The translations under genes were made by a program, and so were the position numbers. DNA of 64,000 nucleotides, taken from NCBI RefSeq assembly GCF_003946465.1, contig NZ_RHOL01000004.1, positions 1 through 64,000 on the forward strand, written 5' to 3'. Below are positions 1 through 7,634 of the stretch, piece by piece (position 1 is the stretch's first letter; each line of letters begins with the position of its first letter). The notes below the pieces were generated by a model. That model saw only the letters and a list, made by a program, of their open reading frames with translations, did not search any database and was not told where the DNA came from. Origin of the DNA: Lacticaseibacillus hegangensis (lineage in GTDB: Bacteria > Bacillota > Bacilli > Lactobacillales > Lactobacillaceae).

Positions 1-38
1 TTATATCGGCGATGGCGGCTGTTTCATATCATGATTAC

Positions 39-75
39 GAGGGCAAAGCAGAGCGGCGCCCTCAGATAGTTTTTT
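39..75 (+). terminator. possible weak terminator of an upstream gene
   Basis: A 6-bp inverted repeat (GAGGGC / GCCCTC, 13-nt loop) is followed by six T on the plus strand. It would end a plus-strand gene lying left of the window. The stem is short, so this is only a suggestion. Positions 1-115 hold no gene I can support. Confidence 0.25.
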
Positions 76-115
76 GTAGGTGAAATTGGCGCTTTGGCGT
101 GATCATCGGGCAGCG

Positions 116-1060
116 TCATTGGCCCCCTTCATCGTACCGCTTCAGTGCCGCCGTTAGGGATTCGCGCATGCGGTTGACCAAAGACGGCGGCGAGATGACC
201 CTCACCAAGTCGCCTTGACTGCGCAGCCACAGCATCGCCCCGAAGACGAAGGCGTATGACTCAATAATTGTCCCGCCGGTTGCCGTCCTGCGGATCACGC
301 GACTGTCGGGAAAAATATCAAGGGCGTTATCCGGCGAATTATAACACTCGTATCGAAACGCCATGAATTCCCCCATATCGAGCAGGTAACTGTGACGGCG
401 GTGCTCGGAAAGGAAGTAGCGCTCGCCATGCGGTAGAGGCTGGCCCTTCGCCGTTTGGATGATTTCATGAATCCGATCCAGGCGAAACAGCTGGTAGCGG
501 TGCTTTTTTTCGACAAACATGACGACGTAAAAATAGAAGCGGTCAAAATAGATGGTCACGGGTTGCCCTTTAATTTCTGAGCACTGCGGCTGACCTGAGT
601 GGCGATAAGTGAAGGTCACCTGAAGTTTGGCAGCGATGGCAGTCTCCAGCCGCGTCATCAGTGCCAGCAGCGGTTTTGTGTGCACCAGCGGCACATAGTC
701 TTCTTTTTCCTGCTTGAGCCAGAAGTTGACGGTTGCAGTGTCTTCAGGCGTCAGGCGCGCCTGCAAAAATCGCAACGCCTTGATCATCTCAGAAGCAGAC
801 AACGCGCGACTGCCTAGCAAAACTGAAGAAATGCCAGTGATCAGCGCGAGGTTTTCGGCCTCATCCCCCTGCACGAGCTGAAACTGGTGCGACTTCGTTT
901 CCACCAAACGGCCGGCGTTTTGCGCCGCCAGTGCCGTTCTGATAGCCGCGAGGTCACGTTGAAATGTCCGCAGTGAGACCCCGGCCCCCGCGTCAAAGCC
1001 CACGGTTTGGCCCGCCATCAGCTTCGCCAGCAAATCCGCGACTCGTGCATTACTGTTCAT
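116..1060 (-). CDS. WYL-domain transcriptional regulator
   Basis: A 314-aa predicted DNA-binding regulator. Residues about 5-45 look like a winged-helix HTH of the DeoR/YafY type, with a recognition helix around SLRTFQRDLAAI. Residues about 130-215 match a WYL-type domain, with aromatic FYFYVVMF in place of the WYL core and a conserved LFRLDRI segment. The C-terminal 80 residues resemble the WCX extension. WYL proteins usually sense a ligand or nucleic acid and act as repressors or activators. The target is not evident here. The gene stands alone, downstream of the original lepA 3' end on the same strand. The ATG start follows GGGGGCGGCGAGG, a weak ribosome site. The family is recognised with fair confidence; the role is unknown. 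Confidence 0.75.
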   Translation of the reverse strand: MNSNARVADLLAKLMAGQTVGFDAGAGVSLRTFQRDLAAIRTALAAQNAGRLVETKSHQFQLVQGDEAENLALITGISSVLLGSRALSASEMIKALRFLQARLTPEDTATVNFWLKQEKEDYVPLVHTKPLLALMTRLETAIAAKLQVTFTYRHSGQPQCSEIKGQPVTIYFDRFYFYVVMFVEKKHRYQLFRLDRIHEIIQTAKGQPLPHGERYFLSEHRRHSYLLDMGEFMAFRYECYNSPDNALDIFPDSRVIRRTATGGTIIESYAFVFGAMLWLRSQGDLVRVISPPSLVNRMRESLTAALKRYDEGGQ

Positions 1061-1191
1061 CCTCGCCGCCCCCTTTTTCCGCTTGATCTATAGTTTACGC
1101 TGACTCAGCCTGCACGCAAGCGGCAGCCGCGAACCGAAAACGAAAGTAAGGCCAACTTGCCCAGGCGCGATTTATCAGTCCACGCCCAAAA

Positions 1192-1245
1192 CGCCCCGGC
1201 CCCGCGATTTTACGACCAAATCGCGGCGCCGGGGCGCTTGTCTTT
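1192..1245 (-). terminator. original lepA terminator, now stranded left of the prophage
   Basis: A long GC-rich inverted repeat (CGCCCCGG...CCGGGGCG, with inner CGCGATTT/AAATCGCG arms) lies just past the stranded lepA stop codon at 1297. It has T-rich flanks on both sides, so it can work in either direction. In the uninterrupted chromosome it would end the lepA transcript before the WYL gene. The prophage now separates it from lepA by about 36 kb. Confidence 0.6.
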
Positions 1246-1296
1246 TTGAGGCTAACAGTACTTTTTGTCGCAGCCTCAGCGTGTCAGGCTGCCAAG

Positions 1297-1350
1297 TTAC
1301 TTGCCCTTGGTGTCGTCCTCATTCATCTTGAGAATGCTCATGAACGCTTC
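1297..1350 (-). pseudogene. lepA: displaced native 3' end of lepA
   Basis: Read on the minus strand this encodes [17 protein letters not shown] and a TAA stop. It is the same reading as the end of the intact lepA at 37204-37257, which reads EDDSRGK and TAG. It is therefore the chromosome's own lepA tail, cut off from its gene by prophage insertion. The prophage supplied a substitute tail at the other junction. It has no start of its own and should not be expressed as a protein. Confidence 0.9.
1311..1350. repeat. attachment site core, left copy (attL)
   Basis: This 40-bp sequence recurs at 37218-37257 in the same orientation with one mismatch (G at 1330, C at 37237). Both copies lie in the 3' end of the lepA reading frame. 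The mismatch splits the core into 19 and 20 identical bases, so strand exchange took place in one of these halves. Between this core and the arm-type site at 1487 there is AT-rich DNA with no gene. Confidence 0.9.
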
Positions 1351-1486
1351 TTATCTCACCCGGTTTTTATGCCGATTATATGTGTTTCCTTCTATTATAT
1401 ACATATTTCAAATTGCCGTCATGGGTGCTTAAATATTGATGGCGGTTTAATTTGATTTATGTGCATTTATATCGGAGCATATTTGC

Positions 1487-1505
1487 GTTGGCAAATCGTA
1501 GGCAA
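1487..1505 (+). repeat. integrase arm-type site, left arm
   Basis: The sequence fits GTNGGCAAATNGTAGGCAA: two GTWGGCAA units spaced 11 bp. The same double unit occurs in the right arm at 37148-37166 in the same orientation. Paired short repeats flanking both cores are what tyrosine integrases bind through their N-terminal domain. Binding is inferred, not shown. Confidence 0.65.
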
Positions 1506-1513
1506 GACCAAAA

Positions 1514-1541
1514 CGGGGCTGAATAATCAGCCCTGTTTTTT
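1514..1541 (+). terminator. terminator near the left prophage end
   Basis: A 9-bp stem (CGGGGCTGA / TCAGCCCTG with one G-U) and a 4-nt loop are followed by six T on the plus strand. Upstream AAAA makes it partly bidirectional. It probably insulates the prophage late operon from host transcription. No plus-strand gene lies directly upstream. Confidence 0.65.
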
Positions 1542-1553
1542 GTTTACGAGCGC

Positions 1554-1585
1554 AAAAAAAGCCCCACCCGCCGAAGCGAGTGAGG
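1554..1585 (-). terminator. late operon terminator after the lysin gene
   Basis: On the minus strand a 10-bp stem with a TTCG tetraloop (CCTCACTCGC / GCGGGTGGGG) is followed by seven T. It lies 32 bases past the lysin stop codon and should end the late phage transcript. Confidence 0.85.
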
Positions 1586-1616
1586 TTATTGATGAGCTGT
1601 TATGAGAGTTGATGAG

Positions 1617-2498
1617 CTAGAATGGCCGTTTCCCAGCGTTGGCACACTTCTGCATGTACATGACCAGCAGAGATTGTGCGTTAATCTTGCCATCGACTGG
1701 CGTGCCGGCTTTGCGCTGCATCGCCTTGATGGTAGCGGGTCCGAGCTTGCCATCCGCCTTGACACCCAAAGAGCGCTGGATCGCCGCGATGAGCAGACTG
1801 CCCACCGGTTTGCCGACAAACTCCCAGCCACCAGTCAAGCCGGCGTTGTGCCAGTTGTACTGACTGGACACGATGCCATCCACGGTGGTGCCGTACAACC
1901 GCTGGAGCGCAATGGTTAGTTGCGGGCCCCAGTAGCCGTCAACGGTCAGCTTCGCCGCGGACGCGCTGATGCCGCCCGCATTCTCGACTGTAGCCGAAGC
2001 GGACGCCCCAGCATAGCGAGGACGCGCATAGCCACGAATGACCCCGTTACCCACGCTGATTTGACGGCGCGCTACGGTGCCAGGCACGCCCTTGTTACCT
2101 TCGATGGTGGTGATGATGCCGCCATTGACCTTCTCAACGAAGCCAATGTGGTCAGCGAAGCCATCGTTTGGCTGCGTGGTATCGTCCCAGTTGTAGACGA
2201 TGATGTCGCCAGGCTTCGGTGTGATGGTACCGTCCTCGATCCAGATGCCATGATTGGAGAACAAGGCTACATGACGCTGCACTCCGCACTCGGTGTCAGT
2301 CAGCGCCGTGGCGCCAAGCTTAATCATCACGAAGCTGACGAAGGTGTCGCACCAGTTGTCGGTGTACCGGACGCGGTAGTTCTGGGCCAGCGGCTTGTGG
2401 GCGTTGTAGACGTCCACAATGTTATGATGGCCAGCCGAGCCAACTCTAATGCCGAGATACTTGCGGGCCTCAGTCAGAACCTGATTTGCTGATGTCAT
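1617..2498 (-). CDS. phage endolysin, CHAP domain plus C-terminal cell-wall binding
   Basis: A 293-aa peptidoglycan hydrolase that would lyse the host at the end of the phage cycle. The N-terminal CHAP domain spans about residues 1-150. Cys50 in DNWCDTFVSF and His117 in ADHIGFV are the likely nucleophile and base, with Glu133/Asn134 completing the site. Residues about 165-293 hold two related peptidoglycan-binding segments, near LTVDGYWGPQL and KADGKLGPATI. CHAP enzymes are amidases or endopeptidases; which one cannot be told from sequence. There is no signal peptide, so release depends on a holin. The start codon overlaps the upstream holin stop by one base (TAATG), indicating translational coupling. 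Confidence 0.9.
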   Translation of the reverse strand: MTSANQVLTEARKYLGIRVGSAGHHNIVDVYNAHKPLAQNYRVRYTDNWCDTFVSFVMIKLGATALTDTECGVQRHVALFSNHGIWIEDGTITPKPGDIIVYNWDDTTQPNDGFADHIGFVEKVNGGIITTIEGNKGVPGTVARRQISVGNGVIRGYARPRYAGASASATVENAGGISASAAKLTVDGYWGPQLTIALQRLYGTTVDGIVSSQYNWHNAGLTGGWEFVGKPVGSLLIAAIQRSLGVKADGKLGPATIKAMQRKAGTPVDGKINAQSLLVMYMQKCANAGKRPF

Positions 2499-2767
2499 TA
2501 CTTTGCCTCCGTTTTCTTGGCGAGATCATACAGGCCTGATGCCGATAGACCAGAAAGCAGACCTGCCATGAGATACGGGCCAATTTGGTCTACGTGGCCA
2601 AAGGTCAGCGCCCATAAACCAGCCAGTACGATGCCGATAAGCAGGCTCACCAGCGTGTTCTTCTTCGCGTCTAGCCCTGTTGCAGACTTGATACCCTGCA
2701 CAAGGGCGGCTGTGATAGGTGCCAGCACGATTGCAATGGTGGTTAGCTGAAGCAATTCATTTTCCAT
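2498..2767 (-). CDS. holin
   Basis: An 89-aa small membrane protein: LLQLTTIAIVLAPITAALVQ forms one hydrophobic helix, and residues about 35-75 form two more. The tail is charged (KKTEAK). Size, topology and position just before the lysin are those of phage holins, which open the membrane to the lysin. I chose the ATG at 2767 because GAAAGAGGT precedes it. The frame is open further upstream, but that part overlaps the preceding small gene and is not expected to be translated. Confidence 0.85.
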   Translation of the reverse strand: MENELLQLTTIAIVLAPITAALVQGIKSATGLDAKKNTLVSLLIGIVLAGLWALTFGHVDQIGPYLMAGLLSGLSASGLYDLAKKTEAK

Positions 2768-2912
2768 TTTTCGATACCTCTTTCTTTTTGCGTTGAGCTG
2801 CGCTTGGCTTCTTGCGCCAGTGGTAAGTGATGTAGGCCACCGCAATTGGAGCCACCGCTTTGACAAAGTCCGTTAAGTCCTTGATGAGCTGGTGATAGTC
2901 AGTCCACGTCAT
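2757..2912 (-). CDS. small single-helix membrane protein of the lysis block
   Basis: A 51-codon gene that begins MTWTDYHQLIKDLTDFVKAV, has a hydrophobic stretch VKAVAPIAVAYITYHW, and ends in a very basic tail (RKKPSAAQRKKKEVSKNGK). An ideal AGGAG lies 8 bases before its ATG. The start overlaps the end of the upstream gene and its end overlaps the holin start, as in a coupled operon. Its role is unknown; a holin regulator (antiholin or pinholin partner) is possible from context. It is short enough to be missed by length cut-offs. Confidence 0.75.
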   Translation of the reverse strand: MTWTDYHQLIKDLTDFVKAVAPIAVAYITYHWRKKPSAAQRKKKEVSKNGK

Positions 2913-3291
2913 CCGCATCACTCCTGACTGCGAGGGTGATGATCAGTGCGAGTATTGCCGCATCCTGCACCCATGGCATGAAACCACCGGTATGCGTTAC
3001 GTGCAGAAACTGATAGACGGCCAATGTGCCCATCAAAAAAGCCGCCAGCGCGAGCGTAGCGGCATCCCATTCTTCGTGGTGTGATTTGCTCACCACCCAC
3101 AACAACATCACAATGCCAACAACTACGAAGGCATAGTCGAAACCATGATCGTTCGCGATGTCCCGCACGTATGGCGGCCAGACGAACGGCTGTGGCACCA
3201 GAGCCATATTGACACCGATACCAATCAAGGCAAGCGCGATGATATCGTGTAGCGGATGCTCTTTTAACCCCGTCCAAATTCGTGCTAACAT
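2899..3291 (-). CDS. membrane protein next to the holin, possible second holin
   Basis: A 130-aa protein with four hydrophobic segments: residues about 15-33, 53-66, 78-97 and 110-124. A histidine-containing loop (SKSHHEEWD) lies between the second and third. AGGTGAGG precedes the ATG. It lies directly upstream of the small gene, holin and lysin, so a part in lysis is the simplest idea. I do not recognise a characterised family. Confidence 0.6.
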   Translation of the reverse strand: MLARIWTGLKEHPLHDIIALALIGIGVNMALVPQPFVWPPYVRDIANDHGFDYAFVVVGIVMLLWVVSKSHHEEWDAATLALAAFLMGTLAVYQFLHVTHTGGFMPWVQDAAILALIITLAVRSDADDVD

Positions 3292-3312
3292 TTTTCCTCA
3301 CCTCTTTTCCGA

Positions 3313-3405
3313 TTAGATTAGTAATCCAATGATGAAAGCCACTACTAAGCCTGTGGCTGTGATGACGCGGCGTCTGATTTGCCGTCTACGCTGTCGCCGA
3401 AAAAA
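3313..3405 (-). other. candidate -1 frameshift extension encoding a basic transmembrane tail
   Basis: The minus-strand heptamer T TTT TTC at 3405-3399 lies in frame in the gene 3345-3539 (codons Phe46-Phe47). A -1 slip there would continue for 28 codons, RRQRRRQIRRR followed by VITATGLVVAFIIGLLI, to a TAA at 3313. That is an arginine-rich stretch followed by one clear membrane helix. The stop falls just before the ribosome site of the next gene, filling an otherwise empty gap. No start codon serves this frame by itself. I do not see a strong stimulatory hairpin. Inference only. Confidence 0.4.
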
Positions 3406-3539
3406 GCGCGCACTTTGTCCTGAAAGATGCCAGGAACCTGTTCGTCAAGAAGCTGTTCAAACGTCTTCGTCTTGTCTTCCTTCGACGCCTCAATAACCTG
3501 TGCTCCATATACTTGTACGATTGCCGAAACGTTTACCAT
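3345..3539 (-). CDS. small phage protein between baseplate and lysis genes
   Basis: A 64-aa protein beginning MVNVSAIVQVYGAQVIEASK with an acidic, Ser/Ala-rich C-terminus. Short proteins with this start are common between tail-fibre and holin genes in Lactobacillus phages; their role is unknown to me. A TTTTTTC run at codons 46-47 could allow a -1 frameshift that swaps the soluble tail for a basic membrane helix (see the 3313-3405 entry). AGGAGG (GGAGGGAAAC) precedes the ATG. Confidence 0.7.
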   Translation of the reverse strand: MVNVSAIVQVYGAQVIEASKEDKTKTFEQLLDEQVPGIFQDKVRAFFGDSVDGKSDAASSQPQA

Positions 3540-3553
3540 GTGTTTCCCTCCTA

Positions 3554-3928
3554 TTAAAGTCCGAGTGCTTTGTTCAGTTTGTCTGGGTCTGCCACCGCAA
3601 CCACTAGGTTGGTGAGCTGTGTGATTGCTTCGTTCTGCGTGTCCACCTTGGCTTGTAATGCTGCTACCTGTGGGTCAGTCTGCGTGTCCTGTTCATCAAC
3701 ATCAGCTAGTGCTTTCTGCTTATCCGCGTCCACAGTCAGCTTGCCATCAACCCACTTAGTAGCACCCATGACGATTGTGTCGAGGTCACCCGGAGCCACT
3801 TCCACCGCGTTCGTGGTATCGAATGGTGTTTGCCATTCTTTGCCATCAAAAAACTCCTGCTGGTAGCCGGTGATGTAGCCATCTGTGTTCGTCATAAATG
3901 AAGCTAAAATTTTGTTTTTGGTTTCCAT
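3554..3928 (-). CDS. phage tail-associated protein of unknown function
   Basis: A 124-aa acidic protein. The first half (FMTNTDGYITGYQQEFFDGKE) resembles short baseplate or fibre accessory proteins of Lactobacillus phages. Residues about 80-118 (QVAALQAKVDTQNEAITQLT) form a predicted coiled coil that could drive oligomerisation. It sits between the fibre gene and the lysis block, where such accessory genes are usual. Function is not assigned. Confidence 0.65.
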   Translation of the reverse strand: METKNKILASFMTNTDGYITGYQQEFFDGKEWQTPFDTTNAVEVAPGDLDTIVMGATKWVDGKLTVDADKQKALADVDEQDTQTDPQVAALQAKVDTQNEAITQLTNLVVAVADPDKLNKALGL

Positions 3929-3937
3929 CTCTTCACC

Positions 3938-5083
3938 TCATACTGCAAAAATAGCATCCATAACGGCATGCGGTGCTTGGCTGCCGGCTACGTTGTCAGC
4001 ACTGCCAGTTATGCCTGTATTATCCCACCAAAGTCGTTTGAAGAAGGTACCTAATCCTGGCATCGAGATTGTGACATATAGATTGTTTATTTTACCCTGA
4101 TTAACAATGTTTGGTAGCAAAGTATAGTTGTAGTAGTTATTTTGGTTGCCCTTTGCGTAGTAACTCCAACGAATAAGCCAACCAGTGCGGGTCTGATTTA
4201 GTGGAATTGAACAGATTGCGCGATCTGATGCACTTGGATACAGGGCTCCTGACCATGCAAGAGTGCCAACGTTGTCTATCTGTGAAGCAATCTGAGCATC
4301 AATCGTGCCTTGATATAATGTCGCGCCATCTTTGTATGCCAAGGTTAATACGCCTTTGCTTAAAGACCCGGCCACAAGTGTATTGGTGTCCCTGATTTCG
4401 CTGCTTATCCCAGATGGACCAATTTCAACATGAAAAGTCTGCGTGCTTGAACCGTCTACAGTTCCTTCGATGGTCAAATAGCCATTGGCAAGTTTCGCGG
4501 TACCGGTGCCCTTGTCAATATATTCTGTATGACCATCGTCAGCAGTCAAACGACTGTCTTCAAGCGGTTTGCTAGTAAACCTGCTGACAAAATTTGACCC
4601 GTTGAAGTTAACCCCGTTGAACTCAAGTCCGTTGAAAGTTGCGGCGTTAATAGTGCTGGCAGAGATCTCTTGTGATACCCACTTTGTTCCGTCCGACTTG
4701 TAAAAAGCCGTGACGATGCCGTCCTTATCAACCACCCAAAACTGCGAGTTCTTAGGTGCTACAGTGTCTGGAAGCACCATGCCGCTGTCGTAACTGGTGA
4801 TGTCCTTTCCAGATGGTCCTGTATCACCTTTTTCACCTTTAATAAGTGTCCAAGCGTATCTAGTAGGGTCAGTTGAGTCTGCCTGAACAAAGTCGGTGTA
4901 CTGACCAATGTAAGTCTTGCTTACACTATCGGTTGTACTAAAGCCACTACTTCCGTTAGCGCTTGTTGCATAAGCAATATGGAAGTACGGTGTTTTACCA
5001 TCTGCACCTGCTTTACCCGGCACCCCAACTTTGCCATCATCTACTCGTGCTAGAGTGATTGTTTCGAGTGCTTTAACTACCAT
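3938..5083 (-). CDS. tail fibre / receptor-binding protein with short collagen-like segments
   Basis: A 381-aa protein. Gly-X-Y stretches occur at residues about 18-30 (GKVGVPGKAGADGKTP) and 104-115 (KGEKGDTGPSGKD). Then come a shaft with the repeated FNG motif (FNGLEFNGVNFNGSNF) and a beta-rich C-terminal head of about 190 residues with WSGALYPS and TGWLIRWSYY motifs. This layout is typical of trimeric fibres or receptor-binding proteins that bind cell-wall sugars. It is the most distal large structural gene in the late operon. Receptor specificity cannot be read from sequence. Confidence 0.75.
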   Translation of the reverse strand: MVVKALETITLARVDDGKVGVPGKAGADGKTPYFHIAYATSANGSSGFSTTDSVSKTYIGQYTDFVQADSTDPTRYAWTLIKGEKGDTGPSGKDITSYDSGMVLPDTVAPKNSQFWVVDKDGIVTAFYKSDGTKWVSQEISASTINAATFNGLEFNGVNFNGSNFVSRFTSKPLEDSRLTADDGHTEYIDKGTGTAKLANGYLTIEGTVDGSSTQTFHVEIGPSGISSEIRDTNTLVAGSLSKGVLTLAYKDGATLYQGTIDAQIASQIDNVGTLAWSGALYPSASDRAICSIPLNQTRTGWLIRWSYYAKGNQNNYYNYTLLPNIVNQGKINNLYVTISMPGLGTFFKRLWWDNTGITGSADNVAGSQAPHAVMDAIFAV

Positions 5084-5085
5084 GG

Positions 5086-6129
5086 CTAATCCTCTAGTTC
5101 TGCCGTGTAAGTTGCTTTGTTAGCGACGTCACCGGCATTGACTGTGAGCGAGGCGCCGGTTCCAACAGCGGTAGTCGCATCATCTTTGTACCAGTTAATC
5201 GTGCCAAGTGCTGCCAGGGCATTGCCAGTGACTTCTGCCCCACCCTTGTACACGTGAGCAGTCAGTGTAGTCGCAACAGCTGTGTTTTTAAAGATAGTTC
5301 CCGCACTTGACAACACTACCATCGTGATTGCGTCCGCACCATCAGCACCATCAGTGGCCTGACGCGCAACACTATATGATACCGTTGACTTGCCATCCGA
5401 ATACTTGACCGTTACACGTGTCCACAAATACTTACCCGCGGCAACGGTTGGAATCGTGGTCGTCCAGCCAGTTGTGGGTGTGTTCGTGCCATCAGAACCG
5501 ACTACGTACTCCGTGACATTTGATGATACGGTCACGCTTGATCCGTTCGTACCATTTTTAGGATAGTAGGTAACACCATATGTCGTGGTACTCTTACCGT
5601 CTGAGTAGGTTACGACAGTCTTTGACCAGAGATAGTTTCCAACGGGCACATTTGGCATTGAAGTTGCCCACGTTCCCGTAGGTGTGTTCGTACCATCAGC
5701 CGCGGCTTGATAGGTGGTCGATGTGCTTGATACAGTAACACTGGTACCGTTCTTCCCGTCACTGCCAGCAGCACCTTTGAATGCAATCGAATAACTAAAT
5801 TGTTTATTGATTGTAATGTCACCAATCTGTACCGGAATCGTGAGCGTGCCTGCAGTCTTGAGTGCCGATGTCGCGGTAATCGTAATCACTGGCGCTGGTG
5901 TTTTACCATCAGATACTCCTGTGATGCCGGTTGCACCTGTGATTGTACCGACAGTAGCCGGAACTTGTTCGCTACCACATAGTGCCATGACAGTCGTAGT
6001 GGTTGATTGTGTGCTGTCCACGCTATCAGTATCACCATTAAAGACGTGTGACTCATTAGACAAGATTACGCTGTAACCATCGGTAAGATCGATAAGGTCG
6101 GTTTGACTTGATGCTTTGATTGTTGCCAT
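5086..6129 (-). CDS. baseplate / upper fibre protein with internal duplication
   Basis: A 347-aa structural protein. Residues about 130-192 and 196-257 are two copies of one module: GTSVTVSST..ADGTNTPTGTW..GNYLWSKTVVTYSDGKST and its near twin. Gly-rich collagen-like bits precede and follow them. The C-terminal domain (from IFKNTAVATTLTAHVYKGG) is related to the C-terminus of the next upstream gene, 6144-7634, suggesting a shared Ig-like building block. It probably links the baseplate hub to the fibre encoded just downstream. Confidence 0.7.
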   Translation of the reverse strand: MATIKASSQTDLIDLTDGYSVILSNESHVFNGDTDSVDSTQSTTTTVMALCGSEQVPATVGTITGATGITGVSDGKTPAPVITITATSALKTAGTLTIPVQIGDITINKQFSYSIAFKGAAGSDGKNGTSVTVSSTSTTYQAAADGTNTPTGTWATSMPNVPVGNYLWSKTVVTYSDGKSTTTYGVTYYPKNGTNGSSVTVSSNVTEYVVGSDGTNTPTTGWTTTIPTVAAGKYLWTRVTVKYSDGKSTVSYSVARQATDGADGADAITMVVLSSAGTIFKNTAVATTLTAHVYKGGAEVTGNALAALGTINWYKDDATTAVGTGASLTVNAGDVANKATYTAELED

Positions 6130-6143
6130 TGATAAATTTCCTC

Positions 6144-7634
6144 CTAGTAGTAAAGTTCACATTTGAAAGTCGACTTGTTGTTAACGTCTGCCACACCAAC
6201 GGTAAACAAGAACCCTTCGTCTGACAGCCGTGTGTCGGTCAAGGATACGTCTGTAAACTCCAGTTCACCGACGTTTTTCACCTGCCATTGCAGATAAGCC
6301 TTGGCACCAAACACCGCGTGCATCTTTTCGGCGGTATCAAGGATCGACCCGCCAACCGAAATAGACACCGTTAGGATGGTCGAGATCCCCGTATTCTTGA
6401 ACATGTTGCCATTCACGCTGCTAACGCTCAACACAACGGCGTCCGTGCCGTCCTTGCCTTTGTTCTGCTTGGCCAGTTCTTGTGCTAGTGCACGGTATTG
6501 AGGGTCGATTTCGCTGGATTCAATTAGATAGTCGCCCAGCGTGGCTGTTCCCGTCTCGGTCGAATACGAGTACGTCAGCTCTAGTACACGTGCCGACAGG
6601 AAAAGTCCCTCTTTCTCATCACGTAGATGAACCGTATCGCCAACCTGAATATCATTAGGCAAGATAGCAATATCGACTGTGTAAGTAACAGCCGGATGGT
6701 TGCTTTTCTTCAATCCATCGAGCGCAGAGTTAAGCAGCGTGGCTTGTGTCTTCGCCTCATACGTCTTTATTCGGTTAATAAAGCCGCTGGTGAGAGCTGT
6801 TCTATCAACCAAGCGAGACCACGTTTGATTGGCTACTGGATCACGAAGTGACCCGTCAGCAAGTAGGACGTAACGTCCATCAGGGTCTGTCCAATTGTAT
6901 CCTTTGAGGGTAATGGCTGAATCACTACCTTCTGGCGTTGCTCCAATAGCATATACGGACGTGTATAAATCGCTAACATCTGTATTCGTGACAATGCTAT
7001 TGATCTGTGCATCAACAGTCAGTTCTTCTCTGCGGTCCCTGCCAAGCGATTTACGAATATCAATGTACTTTTTGATGACAGCAATACCGCTGACTTCAAA
7101 ACGAAAATTGAGCTCAGCATAGAACTGTGTGGCAACTGACAGAATTCTGGCAAGTGCAGTCGTTTCCTCGGATTCCCAACTTAGCGTTCTGGCCAGATCA
7201 GGGATTTCATTCACGCCAATCTCAAAGCCGGAATCGGTAACAAATAAGTTGATATAGTCGGCAATTGTCATGGCCTTTGGCGCTGAGTAGGCATCAACCG
7301 TCTCGTTAATTAAATCCATGCTGGCATCTTCCGCCGTGATGGTGTCATAGCCGGACAGTGGGTCGTGTTCACACGTCAGAATGGTCAGCCATGCCGAATC
7401 TCCATTACGATCTTTGTAGAGAATATAATTGCCAGGGGCGGTCATTTCCTTCACATGCGCAGACTGATCTGGCCTGAAGTAAACGGTAGCACCATATGAG
7501 CGATAGCCACCAGCAACTGATTGATACTCGCCCTCTTGGCCACCATTATCTGAAAAATAGATGGAATCCGTTTGGCTGGTTGATGCAGTACCGATGAGGT
7601 CAAATGTCGGGTGCTTTGCAAAATAAAGAATCAC
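6144..7634 (-). CDS. baseplate hub / tail-associated minor structural protein (Tal-like)
   Basis: A 496-aa protein whose first 370 residues match the N-terminal hub domain of phage minor structural proteins (Tal/gp27-like). It directly follows Dit, as in most Gram-positive siphophages. I see no peptidase or lysozyme domain: the C-terminus is instead an Ig-like module beginning at about residue 395 (TDAVVLSVSSVNGNMFKNTG). That module is shared with the downstream gene. The 5' end overlaps the Dit stop codon. It should form the trimeric plug at the tail tip. Confidence 0.75.
   Translation of the reverse strand: MILYFAKHPTFDLIGTASTSQTDSIYFSDNGGQEGEYQSVAGGYRSYGATVYFRPDQSAHVKEMTAPGNYILYKDRNGDSAWLTILTCEHDPLSGYDTITAEDASMDLINETVDAYSAPKAMTIADYINLFVTDSGFEIGVNEIPDLARTLSWESEETTALARILSVATQFYAELNFRFEVSGIAVIKKYIDIRKSLGRDRREELTVDAQINSIVTNTDVSDLYTSVYAIGATPEGSDSAITLKGYNWTDPDGRYVLLADGSLRDPVANQTWSRLVDRTALTSGFINRIKTYEAKTQATLLNSALDGLKKSNHPAVTYTVDIAILPNDIQVGDTVHLRDEKEGLFLSARVLELTYSYSTETGTATLGDYLIESSEIDPQYRALAQELAKQNKGKDGTDAVVLSVSSVNGNMFKNTGISTILTVSISVGGSILDTAEKMHAVFGAKAYLQWQVKNVGELEFTDVSLTDTRLSDEGFLFTVGVADVNNKSTFKCELYY

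Noticed and set aside
1246-1455. Plus-strand small protein gene at the left prophage end
   Set aside because: The frame simply crosses the lepA tail and the att core in antisense and has no ribosome site.
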